Part shown: piece after piece, positions 63,560 to 64,000 of the stretch
How positions within the stretch are numbered: the stretch's first letter is position 1
How the letters are laid out: every line of letters begins with the position of its first letter
NCBI RefSeq assembly: GCF_016093295.1
Contig: NZ_JAEDAL010000006.1
Coordinates: 62,001-126,000 of the forward strand
Direction of reading: 5' to 3'
DNA: 64,000 bases
Source: Inhella gelatinilytica
Lineage (GTDB): Bacteria; Pseudomonadota; Gammaproteobacteria; Burkholderiales; Burkholderiaceae_C
The notes under the pieces: generated by a model
Seen by the model: only the letters and a program-made list of their open reading frames with translations
Told to the model about the DNA's origin: nothing
The model's database searches: none
Translations under genes and position numbers: made by a program

Positions 63560-64000
63560 TCACGGCCAAGTGCTCGTCAGCTCCGCCTCTGCCGCTTCCA
63601 GCACCTCATCCCGACCCACTGCCAGTGCCGCGCGGGTTCGATTGATCCGACGGTCGGGCTGCACCCCCTGACCTTCGACCCGGCGGCCGTCGGGCAACTG
63701 GAGCGCCTGCTCGCTGATGAGCAAGCGCGCATCGGGCGCCAGGTCCACATGCCGACGAATCGCGAGCAAACAACCGCAGCTGGTGTCCCCCAGCACGCGG
63801 GCGCGCCCCGTGAACTGCAGCACCGAAGCGAGCAGCTCCGAGCCACTGGCCGAGCCCGCATCCATCAACACCCGCAAGGGACCCTTGTAAAGCGCCTTGG
63901 GCCCACCGGCTCGGTAGGGGTCGCGTCGCGGCCCGTTGCGAAAGGCACTCAACTGCACCACCTGAGACTCGGGCAAGAGCAAATCCAGCAAGCGCATCGT
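63560..64000 (-). CDS. S41-family peptidase-like protein (5' partial)
   Basis: The frame runs out of the window at base 64000, so the N-terminus is missing. The visible 146 or so residues cover the tail of an S41 tail-specific protease domain: RVLMDAGSASGSELLASVLQ carries the nucleophile Ser, and VLGDTSCGCLLAIRRHVDL and LQLPDGRRVEGQGVQPDRRI follow the family pattern. The active-site Lys usually downstream is not obvious, so activity is uncertain. It ends three bases from the CPA2 gene. Confidence 0.8.
   Translation of the reverse strand, partial: TMRLLDLLLPESQVVQLSAFRNGPRRDPYRAGGPKALYKGPLRVLMDAGSASGSELLASVLQFTGRARVLGDTSCGCLLAIRRHVDLAPDARLLISEQALQLPDGRRVEGQGVQPDRRINRTRAALAVGRDEVLEAAEAELTSTWP

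Noticed and set aside
1-64000. Prophage, transposon, integron or CRISPR content
   Set aside because: No integrase, transposase, phage structural gene, or direct repeat-spacer array was found; gene overlaps and composition are uniform.

Overview
The window is a compact, high-GC chromosomal stretch with about 52 protein genes. I saw no rRNA or tRNA gene, insertion sequence, prophage or CRISPR array. Gene content points to a Burkholderiales betaproteobacterium: a TrpRS with a long C-terminal extension, several c-di-GMP proteins, HDOD and DUF2062 proteins, a CspA with a long leader, and ATGA/GTGA start-stop overlaps nearly everywhere. Genus cannot be fixed from sequence reading alone. The first gene (hybrid histidine kinase) and the last gene (S41 peptidase) are cut by the window ends.

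Region by region. 1-3.3 kb: hybrid kinase overlapping a REC-HD-GYP c-di-GMP phosphodiesterase. 3.4-14.6 kb: mostly housekeeping (RRM protein, MarC, M17 aminopeptidase, solute-binding protein, TauE/SafE permease, HDOD protein, CutA, Psd, TrpRS, a large secreted unknown, acyl-CoA synthetase). 14.8-18.8 kb: two tandem TPR-GGDEF diguanylate cyclases with intact I-sites. 18.9-28.3 kb: a peptide-type ABC importer (two permeases, one double ATPase) divergent from three tandem paralogous substrate-binding proteins; a fourth paralogue lies at 36.7-38.5 kb. 28.4-30.7 kb: an ECF sigma, one-TM protein and Met/Pro-repeat periplasmic protein module. 30.8-33.6 kb: a YtrA-type GntR, ABC ATPase and membrane protein operon with a promoter/operator that predicts a leaderless mRNA. 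33.6-39.1 kb: flavin reductase, AmpG-like permease, M48 protease, the fourth binding protein and an MBL hydrolase.

39.2-43.4 kb is a periplasmic copper-type cluster (cupredoxin, Tat multicopper oxidase, TolC-like lipoprotein, two small secreted proteins) with no inner-membrane pump. 43.5-49.9 kb: a beta-CASP RNA nuclease, a cold-shock gene with a long 5' leader, two chemoreceptors and a TonB-like protein. 50-53 kb: a SusA-like alpha-glucan hydrolase divergent from a secreted esterase across a palindrome-rich spacer. 53-63.6 kb is an ion and osmolyte district: Na+/H+ antiporter, Ca-type P-ATPase plus Ca2+/cation exchanger, Na/Pi cotransporter, a GT81-like glycosyltransferase fused to a HAD phosphatase, MarR regulator and CPA2 antiporter.

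The best candidate for something undescribed is the single-chain GT81-HAD protein at 60.2-61.7 kb, which could make a glucosylglycerate-type compatible solute in one polypeptide, inside a cluster of Na+, Ca2+, phosphate and proton transporters. Next are the ABC importer with four dedicated binding proteins, its leader terminator and divergent operator, and the ECF sigma/Met-Pro repeat module.
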